From contig NZ_JARVWW010000006.1 in NCBI RefSeq assembly GCF_029846715.1, positions 124,001 to 188,000 on the forward strand: a DNA stretch of 64,000 nt, in the 5' to 3' direction. Below, one piece after another: positions 44,601 through 52,981 of the stretch. The notes beneath the pieces were generated by a model. It was not told where the DNA came from, did not search any database, and worked only from the letters and a program-made list of their open reading frames with translations. Position 1 is the stretch's first letter. Each line of letters starts with the position of its first letter. This stretch comes from Bradyrhizobium nivariense (lineage in GTDB: Bacteria > Pseudomonadota > Alphaproteobacteria > Rhizobiales > Xanthobacteraceae). A program made the translations under genes and the position numbers.

Positions 44601-46934
44601 ATGAGCTTCCGTCCCTTCACGAGCGAGTCCTACGCGCAAGACGACCGCCCGGAAGCCTGGCGGGACGTGCTGGCCGCGGTCGGCCTGCAGCCGGCGACCG
44701 GCCATTCCTTCCTCGACGGGCACGCAACGGCGTCGCATCGCCACGCCGCGGGCGTCGCGCTGACGCGCATGGCAGCCGGCGCCCAGACCATCGGTCCGCT
44801 CTCGCAAGCCAATGAAGACCTGCCGATTGCGCTGATGCCGGTCGAAGACGGCATGGTGCTCAAGAGCGCCGGCGGCCATCGCATCGTTCCGGTCGGCCAT
44901 CTCGTGCTGCTGCCGCGGAGCGGGGACTGGAGCATCGTGTTCCAGCGCGACATGCGCGCCATCGTGCTATCGGTGACGTCGGAGGCGCTGCACGGCCGGC
45001 TCTCGGGCAGGCCGCGGCTCGGCGAACCCCGGGTCGTTCCGCCCAGCGGCTTTGCCGACGTCTTCGCGCGTTTGATGGACGCGACCGCGCGCACGCTCGA
45101 TACGCTGGGCGATGCCGAATGGAATGCGGTCGCGCAGTCGCTGGTCGATCTCCTGCTGACACTCGCTCATCAACTGGCGGCTTCGACGTCCGACGCCGGA
45201 TCGAGCGCGACGCAGTCAGCACTCCTGCACCGGATCTGCCAGACCATCGAACGCCGCCTCGACGATCCCGAACTGGTGCCAGCGCGCGTCGCGCAGGCCG
45301 AAGGAATTTCCGAGCGCTATCTGCAAAAGCTGTTCGAGACTGTCGGCGACAACTTTACTCACTACGTTCGCGAGCGGCGGCTCCAGCGCGCATGGGCCGA
45401 TCTGTCCAATCCGTCCGAGGCGCATCGCTCGATCTCGGAAATCGCCTACGCCTATGGTTTTGGCGATTCCGCGCATTTCAGCCGCGCCTTCCGCCATCGC
45501 TTCGGACTGCCGCCGCGCGAGTTTCGCCAGCAGGAGGCGGAGCGGGCGACGACGCAGCATGGGATAACCGGTCAGCGCGGCTGGCCGCAGGAAGCGCTGG
45601 CGCAGCTTCGCGTGCACCAGGCGAGTGCGGAGGCGCGCAGCAATCTCGCCCGTACCGACATCGACGAGCCGAGAACGGCCGAACGCAAGCATCATCATCT
45701 TCCGATCGAAGCCAACCGTGTTCATTGGGGCTATTTCAGCCGCTCGTTACAGCCGCAGCTCGAGATCACCTCGGGCGATACCATCACCATCGAAACGCTG
45801 ACGCAGCACGCCTCCGACGATCCTGAGCTGATGATCGCGGGCGATGCCGCCGCCGAAAACGTATTCGGCTGGACCAAGGCGAGGAAGAACGTGGATCGCC
45901 GCGGCGCGGGTCCGATGGATGCCAGCGTATTCGGTCGCGGCGCCGGGGAAGGCTTTGGCGTGCACATCTGCACGGGGCCCGTGGCGGTGAAGGACGCCGA
46001 GCCCGGCGACGTGCTGGAAGTGCGGATCCTCGACATCGTACCGCGCGCAAGTCGTCATCCGAAACATTCAGGGCGCGTGTTCGGCTCCTCGGTCGCGGCC
46101 TGGTGGGGCTATCATTACAACGAATTCCTTTCAGGGCCGAAGCCGCGCGAGGTCGTGACGATCTACGAGATCTTCGACGACACCGATGCGCCGCACGCCC
46201 GCGCGCTGTATTCCTACCGCTGGGAGCCGCAGACCGACCCGTTTGGCGTCGTGCATTCCACTTACGATTATCCCGGCGTTCCCGTCGCGCCCGGCAGTGT
46301 GAAACGCCGCCACGCCGTGCTCGACGGCATCCGCATTCCCTTGCGCCCGCATTTCGGCGTGATCGCGGTGGCGCCGCGCGAGGTCGATTTCATCGACTCC
46401 GTGCCGCCATCCTATTTCGGCGGCAATCTCGACAATTGGCGCTTGGGGAAGGGGGCGTCCGTCTATCTTCCGGTCTCCGTCCCCGGCGCATTGCTCTCGG
46501 TCGGCGATCCCCATGCCACGCAGGGCGATGGCGAATTGAGCGGCACCGCGATTGAATGCTCAATGACCGGAACGTTCGAGGTGATCCTGCACAAGAAGGC
46601 CGACCTTGCCGGCCAGCCCTTCGCCGATCTCAGCTATCCCCTGATCGAGACCGCGACCGACTGGGTGCTGACCGGCTTCAGCCATCCCAACTACCTCGCC
46701 GAGTTCGGCGCGCAGGGCCAGAGCGAGGTCTACGCAAAGTCCTCGCTCGACCTCGCCATGAAAGATGCGTTCCGCAAGATGCGGCGCTTCCTGATGAACG
46801 TGAAGGGTCTCAGCGAGGACGAGGCGATCGCGCTGATGTCGGCCGCCGTCGATTTCGGCGTCACGCAGGTGGTCGACGGCAATTGGGGCGTGCACGCGAT
46901 CATCAGCAAGCGCCTGTTCCAAGCCTTCCCTTAG
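44601..46934 (+). CDS. AraC-type transcription regulator fused to acetamidase/formamidase domain
   Basis: A single 777-residue frame joins two proteins not normally fused. Residues 1-190 resemble the sensor domain of AraC_binding_2 regulators (FRPFTSESYAQDDRPEAWRD). About 208-310 is a complete AraC DNA-binding domain with both helix-turn-helices: LVPARVAQAEGISERYLQKL and SISEIAYAYGFGDSAHFSRA, then FRHRFGLPPREFR. After a ~50-residue linker, 364-777 is a full-length FmdA/AmdA amidase domain, clearly paralogous to the preceding gene and keeping GDPHATQGDGEL. No stop or frameshift lies at the joint. ATG 44601 fits the sigma-54 promoter and begins the sensor domain; ATG 44472 is upstream of the promoter and rejected. 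The amidase could be an active enzyme or a ligand sensor controlling the cluster; both are inference. Confidence 0.87.
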   Translation: MSFRPFTSESYAQDDRPEAWRDVLAAVGLQPATGHSFLDGHATASHRHAAGVALTRMAAGAQTIGPLSQANEDLPIALMPVEDGMVLKSAGGHRIVPVGHLVLLPRSGDWSIVFQRDMRAIVLSVTSEALHGRLSGRPRLGEPRVVPPSGFADVFARLMDATARTLDTLGDAEWNAVAQSLVDLLLTLAHQLAASTSDAGSSATQSALLHRICQTIERRLDDPELVPARVAQAEGISERYLQKLFETVGDNFTHYVRERRLQRAWADLSNPSEAHRSISEIAYAYGFGDSAHFSRAFRHRFGLPPREFRQQEAERATTQHGITGQRGWPQEALAQLRVHQASAEARSNLARTDIDEPRTAERKHHHLPIEANRVHWGYFSRSLQPQLEITSGDTITIETLTQHASDDPELMIAGDAAAENVFGWTKARKNVDRRGAGPMDASVFGRGAGEGFGVHICTGPVAVKDAEPGDVLEVRILDIVPRASRHPKHSGRVFGSSVAAWWGYHYNEFLSGPKPREVVTIYEIFDDTDAPHARALYSYRWEPQTDPFGVVHSTYDYPGVPVAPGSVKRRHAVLDGIRIPLRPHFGVIAVAPREVDFIDSVPPSYFGGNLDNWRLGKGASVYLPVSVPGALLSVGDPHATQGDGELSGTAIECSMTGTFEVILHKKADLAGQPFADLSYPLIETATDWVLTGFSHPNYLAEFGAQGQSEVYAKSSLDLAMKDAFRKMRRFLMNVKGLSEDEAIALMSAAVDFGVTQVVDGNWGVHAIISKRLFQAFP

Positions 46935-46968
46935 ACAAGCCTTCCCCTAGACAGGCCTTCCCTTAAAA
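46921..46968 (+). repeat. 16-bp tandem repeat (three units) over a stop codon
   Basis: AAGCCTTCCCTTAGAC occurs at 46921-46936 and, with one to a few changes, at 46937-46952 and 46953-46968. The first unit supplies the last codons and TAG stop of the AraC-amidase gene; the others are untranslated. Since 16 is not a multiple of three, the copies do not extend the protein. Confidence 0.85.
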
Positions 46969-46993
46969 GACGCGCCGCAACGAGGAAACCCCA

Positions 46994-47377
46994 GTGAAAT
47001 TCCACATGATCAGCGGAGGACCGACGCCGGTCGCGCCCTTCAGCCACGCTGTCGAGACCGACGGTTTTGTCTTCGTCACCGGCCAGATGCCGGACACGCC
47101 GCAAACGCCGGGCGTCTTACCCGACGGCATCGTCGCGCAGACCCGCGCGGTGATGGAGAATTTGAAGGTGGTGCTTGCCGGCCTCGATATCGGCCTGGAA
47201 CACGTCGTGATGGCGCGGATCTACCTCACGCGCTTCAAGGAAGACTACACCGCGATGAATGAGACTTACCGCGCGTTCTTTGCGCCCGGCCGTCTGCCGG
47301 CCCGCACCTGCGTCGGTGTCACGGGCTTAGCCTATGACGCGCTGATCGAGATCGACCTGGTGTGCCGGCGACCATGA
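46994..47377 (+). CDS. RidA/YjgF family enamine/imine deaminase
   Basis: 127-residue cytoplasmic protein of the Rid family, forming trimers that hydrolyse reactive enamines/imines. The substrate-carboxylate arginine is Arg104 in GRLPARTCVGV, and the C-terminus ALIEIDLVCRR gives the conserved glutamate region. GTG start at 46994 after GAGGAAACC. It follows the AraC-amidase by 59 nt and likely shares its transcript. Rid proteins often travel with amide, pyrimidine or amino acid catabolic genes (for example RutC), which supports a nitrogen-scavenging role for the cluster. Confidence 0.87.
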   Translation: MKFHMISGGPTPVAPFSHAVETDGFVFVTGQMPDTPQTPGVLPDGIVAQTRAVMENLKVVLAGLDIGLEHVVMARIYLTRFKEDYTAMNETYRAFFAPGRLPARTCVGVTGLAYDALIEIDLVCRRP

Positions 47378-47402
47378 GGCGATGTTACAATCCCTTGCGT
47401 TC

Positions 47403-47969
47403 CCGACGGGCAAAACACACAAATAGCGGGTCAATCCGCCCAAGCGAAAATATTCCACTTTACCGAAATTCGGCTTTGGCGTAGTCATGCGCCACCTCAT
47501 CCCTGTCAGAGGGGCGTATCGCGATCGTCACGAAACGCGGGATGAGCTGCGGTGGACGCAGGCAGCATCGGCGCGAAGGGCATCGCAGGGCGGGCAACCG
47601 TGAGCGAAGGCGTCGCGCGCACGACCGGTGCTATCAGCGTACGGCAAAACCGTGTCGTCCTGACGCCCGGGGTCTGTGCGTCAAGTCTTGTGGTGATGTG
47701 GGCTGCCCGACCGGGCTCGCGCATCAGCCATCCGCAAGGCGACGGGGGCAATAGTGCATCGCTCCCCGGGGAGAACACGGCATAAGCCGTAAAACCACTG
47801 CGCAGGGAAGGCCGTGTGTTGGGCTTCACCTGTATGCCGCTGTGCAGCCTCTTGTAGCGCAACCTTCCGCACAGTGGACCGTGGGTGCCAGCCGGCACCC
47901 GGTCTTCCCTGCGCCCTGACAATTGGGGCGGCGCCAAAAAAGCAAAGCTCGGGCGAGATACGTCGCGAG
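47403..47969. repeat. ~567-bp dispersed repeat, copy A (direct orientation)
   Basis: Begins CCCGACGGGCAAAACACAC and ends GATACGTCGCGAG. The same sequence, reverse-complemented and nearly identical, occupies 58284-58851. Reading frames inside it (a 143-codon minus-strand frame here) are shared by the copies but resemble no protein, and the translations are rich in Arg/Pro/Thr as expected of noncoding GC-rich DNA. No transposase, terminal inverted repeat or target duplication is visible. I class it as a non-autonomous dispersed repeat of unknown origin. Confidence 0.85.
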
Positions 47970-48040
47970 GATGCGGAGGTGCGTCTGCGCGTTGAGATTC
48001 GAGTTGGTGAAGAAAGCTGTTGCGTCAAACTCCGTCGTTC

Positions 48041-48148
48041 CTAAAGCGCGATGAGATGAGGATGAATCATCATCGCGCTTTAGGTTGTTGTTTGAGCATG
48101 ATCTTTTCGGAAAACCGCTTCGCACTTTTCCGGATCATGCTTTAGCGC
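48041..48148. repeat. 108-bp dispersed palindromic repeat, copy 2
   Basis: Nearly identical to 9528-9635, same orientation: hairpin CTAAAGCGCGATG/CATCGCGCTTTAG, then GTTGTTGTTTGAG spacer and hairpin GCATGATC/GATCATGC. One of the few differences is GATGAGATGAGG for GATGCGATGAGG at the top of the first hairpin. It lies some 70 bp after the large repeat copy A. Confidence 0.88.
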
Positions 48149-48405
48149 AGCTGTGCCCGCTCTGGAGACAACAAACGGCGCGGAGCTATGAACCCCCGTT
48201 CATTGCTCCGGAGAATACGAATCAATAAGAACTGGCTCGTTGTGCGTCTCGCGTCGCGCAACGAGCCGGAGCCGCGGATGGATCGTGTCTTGAACCTTTC
48301 GATTACGCTCCGGACGAATCCTTCAAGGCAACGCCATTGGTTGCCGCTGCGCCTGCGCCGATCGACGTCAGGCGCCGGAGCCTGTTTCGATCGGGGGAAT
48401 TTTGT

Positions 48406-48774
48406 ATGAAGTATTTTCTGTCTGCACTGATCGCGGTCGGTCTTTCGATTGCCGCCGCGCCGTCGTTCGCGGCTGACGCCCGCAACGTCACCGTCGTCAA
48501 CGAGACCGGCTACGCCATCAAGTTCCTGGGCTTCAACGCCCCGGACGATGGCATGGACGAATGGGACAACGAGCTCGACAAGGTTTTGCAGAACCAGGCG
48601 AGCACCTATGTCGAGTTCGACGATGACGACGAGGGATGTGTCTGGAACATCCGCGTCGACTGGCAGAACTATGACGAGACCGTGCTCTGGAAGAACGTCA
48701 ACCTCTGCAAGTTCACTGCGCTTCGGCTGCGCTACGATTCCGGCACCAAGACCACCTCGTTCGTCGCCGAGTAA
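48406..48774 (+). CDS. Small exported protein, unknown function
   Basis: 122 residues with a clear signal peptide (MKYFLSALIAVGLSIAAAPSFA, cut after AFA-like site) and an acidic mature part that opens with RNVTVVNETGYAIKFLGFNAPDD. Two cysteines (GCVWN, NLCKF) may pair. The beta-rich pattern with the YAIKFL strand resembles small periplasmic proteins annotated as hypothetical in Bradyrhizobium; I assign no function. ATG 48406 has GGGGGAA upstream. A terminator-like hairpin follows. Confidence 0.78.
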   Translation: MKYFLSALIAVGLSIAAAPSFAADARNVTVVNETGYAIKFLGFNAPDDGMDEWDNELDKVLQNQASTYVEFDDDDEGCVWNIRVDWQNYDETVLWKNVNLCKFTALRLRYDSGTKTTSFVAE

Positions 48775-48790
48775 CTTGACCTGACGTGGC

Positions 48791-48813
48791 CGGAGGGGCC
48801 TCAAGCCCTTCCG
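48791..48813 (+). terminator. Terminator-like hairpin after the small exported protein
   Basis: Nine-pair stem CGGAGGGGC/GCCCTTCCG with one G-T pair and a 5-nt loop, 17 nt past the stop. There is no U-tract, so Rho-independence is uncertain. Confidence 0.45.
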
Positions 48814-48902
48814 CCGCAATGTGCAAGATGGCGAATTCGTCCTTTGCAAGCGCAAGCGGCTTTGTTATACGCAGCCGCGCGCGAACGACGGGTTCGCCCT
48901 TT

Positions 48903-48977
48903 TCCTCGGTAGCTCAGCGGTAGAGCATCCGACTGTTAATCGGATGGTCGCAGGTTCGAATCCTGCCCGGGGAGCCA
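48903..48977 (+). tRNA. tRNA-Asn (GTT)
   Basis: 75 nt. Acceptor arms TCCTCGG/CCGGGGA pair (one T-G), D arm AGCTCAGCGGTAGAGC, anticodon loop CTGTTAA giving GTT, T arm CAGGTTCGAATCCTG, discriminator G, encoded CCA. No phage or island gene is attached to its 3' end. Confidence 0.96.
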
Positions 48978-49187
48978 TTCCATCGCAAATTCAATGAGTT
49001 ATGCCCGCGCCTTCGCGTGATGCACGATCTCGTTGCCGCGATCTCTGAACACCGCTTCCTCGATCTCCGCGTGGAATCACATTCACCCGGAGGTGCGCGA
49101 TGGCCCCGTCGCGCCACGGGAGCGGCGCCAAATCGACTCAATTCGAATCGAGCTTCGCCGTGCCGGATTTTTACGGAGCTGATTCCC

Positions 49188-49367
49188 ATGCCAGACGTCC
49201 AGGTCCACCGTTCCGAAATGGCTCCCTCGATTCTGCCGGCAGACGTTCCCGAGCTCAGCGACGATGAATGCCTCGCCTGTCTGGCGCGTGCGGTCGAGAC
49301 ACACGATTCGGCCCGGCTGGATGAAGTCGCCGCACTGATCGGCCGCCTCGCGGTCACGATCGAATAA
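49188..49367 (+). CDS. Small hypothetical protein (59 aa)
   Basis: ATG 49188 with GGAG 9 nt upstream. Sequence MPDVQVHRSEMAPSILPADV then PELSDDECLACLARAVETHDSARLDEVAALIGRLAVTIE: an acidic helical protein with a CLAC pair. The frame is open upstream to 49017 but that part is arginine/proline-rich and overlaps the region just after tRNA-Asn, so I start at 49188. No known family. Confidence 0.5.
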   Translation: MPDVQVHRSEMAPSILPADVPELSDDECLACLARAVETHDSARLDEVAALIGRLAVTIE

Positions 49368-49500
49368 GCCTCGCCCTCGACGCAGAGTGGCGGAAGGCCC
49401 CGATCCTCGGGGCCATGGCCGTGTTGCGTTTTCGCCGGGCATGTTCCAAAGATGCGGCCAACTTTCGTCCGCGGCATCGTCCGCTTTGCAGGGTCCGCAA

Positions 49501-50163
49501 ATGTCCGGTTTCTCGACCGCGCGCCTAAAAATGGTCGATGGCCAGGTGCGCACCAATGACGTCACTGACCGTCGTGTTCTCGACGCCATGCTGATGGTTC
49601 CGCGCGAGGCCTTCGTGCCGGCCGGCAGGCAGGCGTTGGCGTATCTCGACCTCGATCTCGACGTGAGCGAAGGCACCGCCAAGCGGTTCCTGATCAAGCC
49701 GCAGCTGACCGGCAAGCTGCTCCAGGCCGCCGAAATCGGCGAGGGTGACAACGTGCTGGTTGTCGGCTGCGCCACGGGCTATCTCGCTGCGCTGACCGCC
49801 AAGCTCGCGCGCCAGGTTACCGCGACGGAATGCGATTCGGCCTTGGCCGCGAAGGCCAAGGACGCCTGCGCCGCCCTCGGGCTTACCAACGTGGCCTGCA
49901 AGGCCGCGGCCTGCAGCGAGGGTGATGCCGCTGCTGCTCCCTATGATGTGATCGTCCTCAACGGCGCCACCGAGGTGACGCCGGCGGGGCTGCTCGGGCA
50001 GCTCAAGGAGGGTGGGCGCCTGGTGGGGGTCTCGGCCGAATCCAGGCCGCCGCGAGCCATGATGGTGACCCATAGCCACGGTGAATTCGGCCATCGGGCG
50101 CTGTTCGATGCCGCGGCCCCGGTCCTTCCGGGGCTGGAACGGGCCGCCGCCTTCGTGTTCTGA
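49501..50163 (+). CDS. Protein-L-isoaspartate O-methyltransferase family protein
   Basis: SAM-dependent methyltransferase of the PCMT family (220 residues), which repairs isoaspartyl residues in aged proteins. N-terminus MSGFSTARLKMVDGQVRTNDVTD, then REAFVP, and a SAM motif I reading VLVVGCATGYLAALTA where classical Pcm has a longer VLEIGTGSGY. This divergent form upstream of tolC is common in Rhizobiales and may not be a true repair enzyme. ATG 49501 begins the conserved region; the frame upstream (to 49387) has no coding support. Confidence 0.82.
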   Translation: MSGFSTARLKMVDGQVRTNDVTDRRVLDAMLMVPREAFVPAGRQALAYLDLDLDVSEGTAKRFLIKPQLTGKLLQAAEIGEGDNVLVVGCATGYLAALTAKLARQVTATECDSALAAKAKDACAALGLTNVACKAAACSEGDAAAAPYDVIVLNGATEVTPAGLLGQLKEGGRLVGVSAESRPPRAMMVTHSHGEFGHRALFDAAAPVLPGLERAAAFVF

Positions 50164-50360
50164 CGGCCCGATAGCCGCTTTGGCCCGTTAAAATCCCATT
50201 CTGAATCAGAAGTGTGGCCGGGATGCTGCACGTGAAGAGTTTCCACCGAGAACCACCCTCAGGTAGTTCCGTCGCGCTTGACCGCGTCCTATGTTGCGAC
50301 GGGGCAACGACTCCACTCGTAGACGGTAACCCAGCTCGCGGGCACGAGCCGGGCGTTAGA

Positions 50361-51779
50361 ATGAACGGAATTTTTGGGATGCATGGGGTGAAGCTCTTCA
50401 CCGGAGCAGCGGTTTCGGTCCTGCTGCTGGCGCTTGCCGGGCCGACGCCTGCCTTGGCGGATACGATCGAGGCCGCGCTGGTGCGCGCCTATCAGAACAA
50501 CCCGCAGCTCAACGCGCAGCGCGCCCAGGCGCGCTCGACCGACGAGAACGTGCCGCAGGCGCTGTCGGGCTACCGCCCCAAGGTCAATGTGACCCTCGGC
50601 ACCGGGTATCAATATCAGGACGTCCAGGCGACGCAGAACGTCGTCCCCCCCACCCCCAAGTCGATCTCCGGTTTGCTTCAGCCCAACAGCGCCAGCCTGA
50701 CCGTCAGCCAGACGCTCTACAACGGCAATCAGACCGCCAACAGGACGCGCGCGGCGGAGAGCCAGGTCTCGGGGTCGCGCGAGGCGTTGCGTGTGCTCGA
50801 GCAGACGGTCCTGCTGCAGGGCGCAACCGTCTACATGGATTATTTGCGTGATTCGGCGACGTTGGAAGTTCAACGCAGCAACGTGCGCGTGCTCGAGCAG
50901 ACCCTCAAGCAGACACGAGACCGCTTCAACGTCGGGGAGGTGACCCGCACTGACGTCGCCCAATCCGAGGCGCAGCTGGCAGCCGGCAAGACGCAGGAGC
51001 TCACCGCCGAATCGAATCTGACCACCACGCGCGCAAACTTCCGCCGCATCATCGGCAATGAGCCGGTAGCCCTCGCCCCGGGGTCGCCGGTCGACCGCTT
51101 CCTGCCGCGGACGCTTCCCTCTGCGGTCAGTCTCAGCCTGGTGGAGAACCCCAGCGTCACGGCGGCGATGTACGGCATCGACGTCAACTATCTCCAGGTC
51201 AAGATCAGCGAGGGCGCGCTGCTGCCGACGGTCACGGTCGCGGCTACTGCCAGCACAGCCTACCAGCAGCAGCTGACGATCTTCCGAACGAGTTCCGCGT
51301 CCGCCCTCGCGACAGTCGCTGTGCCGATCTATCAGGGCGGTGTAGAATATTCGCTCATCCGCCAATCGAAAGAGAATCTGGCGCAGCAGCGATTGAATCT
51401 CGAAACCACCCGCGATCAGACCCGCGCCAACGTTGTGCAGGCCTGGGGCCAGCTGGAAGCCGGCAAGGCGCAGGTGCAGTCCGCGCAGGCGCAGGTCACG
51501 GCGTCCGAGATCGCACTGAACGGCGTGCGTGAAGAGGCCAAGGCCGGGCAGCGCACGACCCTCGACGTGCTCAACGCGCAGCAGGCGCTGGTGAACGCGC
51601 GCGTTGCGCTCGTCACTGCCCAGCATGACCGCGTGGTGGCGTCCTATTCGGTGCTCAACGCGGTCGGTCGTCTCGCGCCGCAGGTGCTTGGCCTTGCGAC
51701 CACGGTCTATGATCCCAGCGTGCACTACCAGCAGGTCCGCGACAGCTGGGCCGGTGTGCGCACGCCTGACGGGCGCTGA
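50361..51779 (+). CDS. tolC: TolC family outer-membrane protein
   Basis: Outer-membrane channel of type I secretion and efflux systems, 472 residues. Signal peptide FTGAAVSVLLLALAGPTPALA, then TIEAALVRAYQNNPQLNAQRAQAR, the typical TolC opening, and two OEP repeats ending with QRTTLDVLNAQQALVNARVALVTAQHDRVVASY. ATG 50361 is chosen as the first start that keeps the signal peptide near the N-terminus. Gene order methyltransferase-tolC-popZ-valS is conserved in related bacteria. Followed by a strong hairpin. Confidence 0.92.
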   Translation: MNGIFGMHGVKLFTGAAVSVLLLALAGPTPALADTIEAALVRAYQNNPQLNAQRAQARSTDENVPQALSGYRPKVNVTLGTGYQYQDVQATQNVVPPTPKSISGLLQPNSASLTVSQTLYNGNQTANRTRAAESQVSGSREALRVLEQTVLLQGATVYMDYLRDSATLEVQRSNVRVLEQTLKQTRDRFNVGEVTRTDVAQSEAQLAAGKTQELTAESNLTTTRANFRRIIGNEPVALAPGSPVDRFLPRTLPSAVSLSLVENPSVTAAMYGIDVNYLQVKISEGALLPTVTVAATASTAYQQQLTIFRTSSASALATVAVPIYQGGVEYSLIRQSKENLAQQRLNLETTRDQTRANVVQAWGQLEAGKAQVQSAQAQVTASEIALNGVREEAKAGQRTTLDVLNAQQALVNARVALVTAQHDRVVASYSVLNAVGRLAPQVLGLATTVYDPSVHYQQVRDSWAGVRTPDGR

Positions 51780-51793
51780 TTCCCGTAGCGATC

Positions 51794-51827
51794 CGGTCGG
51801 CCTCGCGAATAATCGGGGCCGACCGGC
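51794..51827 (+). terminator. Terminator-like hairpin after tolC
   Basis: Perfect 10-bp stem CCGGTCGGCC/GGCCGACCGG with a 14-nt loop, 15 nt past the tolC stop; followed by CGCTTTGCTT rather than a true U-tract. The 250 bp from here to popZ otherwise show no gene. Confidence 0.5.
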
Positions 51828-52081
51828 GCTTTGCTTGCAATCGTCAAATTCCCTGACATAGCCTTGCCAAGAAGTTGCGGCTCGATTCGCCCCGCATCTG
51901 ATGTCGTTTGCGTAAAGCTCGGGGCCGGGGGTAGGGCGCACGGCCGTACGTTGAGCCGTGATCTGGGGACAAGTCTGGCTGTCACGACGAAAATGTCGGG
52001 CCGCCAGTCCGGAACCGGCCAATCCTGACGTGCTTGGTGTAAAATAACGCATGCGAGGGCGTTGAGGATGTGGAGTCGGAG

Positions 52082-52840
52082 ATGACGCAGCCTGCAAAGG
52101 TCACAGAACCCTCGATGGAGGAGATTCTGGCCTCGATCCGGCGCATCATTGCCGACGATGAGGCCAAGCCGCCGCCGGCTGAGGCTGTCAAGCCCGAGAA
52201 AGCTGCCGCCCCCGCCGCGCCGCCGAAGCCGCAGGCGATCAACGACATTCCGCCATCCAAGGTCGCGCCGGCCAAACCGGCCGCCGAGAAGCCCGCACCG
52301 CCTCCGGCCGCAAAGCCGGCACCGCCCGCACCTGAGGCGGATGCATCCAACAATCAGGACGATATCGACGCGCTGCTGGCCGGGCTCGACACGGCCACGC
52401 CTGCGCCGGAAATCCGTGCTCCCGAGCCGGAGCCCGAACCTGAGCCCGACGTGCTGGAATTGACCGACGAGATGGCGATGGAGCCGACGCCGCCTCCGCC
52501 GCCGCCGAGCTTCCGCAAGGTCGAGCCGCGCGACGATCTCGAATTCGCCGAATCGCCGCCGCCGCGTCCGACGCCGGCGTCCTATGCGCCAGTGGACTTC
52601 GATGCGCCGCCGCTGCCGCCCCAACAGCCGATGCTGGCACAATCGACGGTCTCGGCGGTCGAATCCGCCTTCAATTCCCTGGCCCACACGGTCCTCAGCA
52701 GCAATGCGCGGACGCTGGAGGATCTGGTCAAGGAGATGCTGCGTCCGATGCTGAAGTCCTGGCTCGACGACAATTTGCCGGGCCTCGTAGAACGCATCGT
52801 GAAGGCCGAAATCGAGCGGGTGTCGCGCGGCGGCAGGTAG
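52082..52840 (+). CDS. PopZ-like polar organizing protein (DUF2497)
   Basis: 252-residue cell-pole scaffold protein. The two conserved ends of the alphaproteobacterial PopZ family are present: N-terminal EPSMEEILASIRRIIADDE, the client-binding helix, and C-terminal LEDLVKEMLRPMLKSWLDDN then LPGLVERIVKAEIERVSR, the oligomerisation helices. Between them lies a ~130-residue acidic, proline-rich disordered linker, which in Caulobacter PopZ sets condensate properties. It anchors the chromosome-partition machinery (ParB) at the pole. ATG 52082 has GGAG 6 nt upstream; a GTG at 52070 is possible but badly spaced. Confidence 0.9.
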   Translation: MTQPAKVTEPSMEEILASIRRIIADDEAKPPPAEAVKPEKAAAPAAPPKPQAINDIPPSKVAPAKPAAEKPAPPPAAKPAPPAPEADASNNQDDIDALLAGLDTATPAPEIRAPEPEPEPEPDVLELTDEMAMEPTPPPPPPSFRKVEPRDDLEFAESPPPRPTPASYAPVDFDAPPLPPQQPMLAQSTVSAVESAFNSLAHTVLSSNARTLEDLVKEMLRPMLKSWLDDNLPGLVERIVKAEIERVSRGGR

Positions 52841-52981
52841 ATCGGGCCGCAGAGCCCTCATAAGGCCCTGCTTGTGCTTCATATTCGGCCTCCCGACCGG
52901 ACCGGAAAGCCTTGTTGCCGCCTGGCTTTCCTTTGACCTTTCCGTTGACTCGGACCCCGCGCGCGGCTTTCTAGCAGCCCC

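Noticed and set aside
47506..47937. 143-codon frame in large repeat copy A and the equivalent 156-codon frame at 58277-58747
   Set aside because: Similarity between the two reflects DNA duplication only; composition is not protein-like and there is no ribosome-binding site.
48188..48409. 73-codon frame upstream of the small exported protein
   Set aside because: Arg-rich, overlaps the true start and ribosome-binding site of the next gene, no family.
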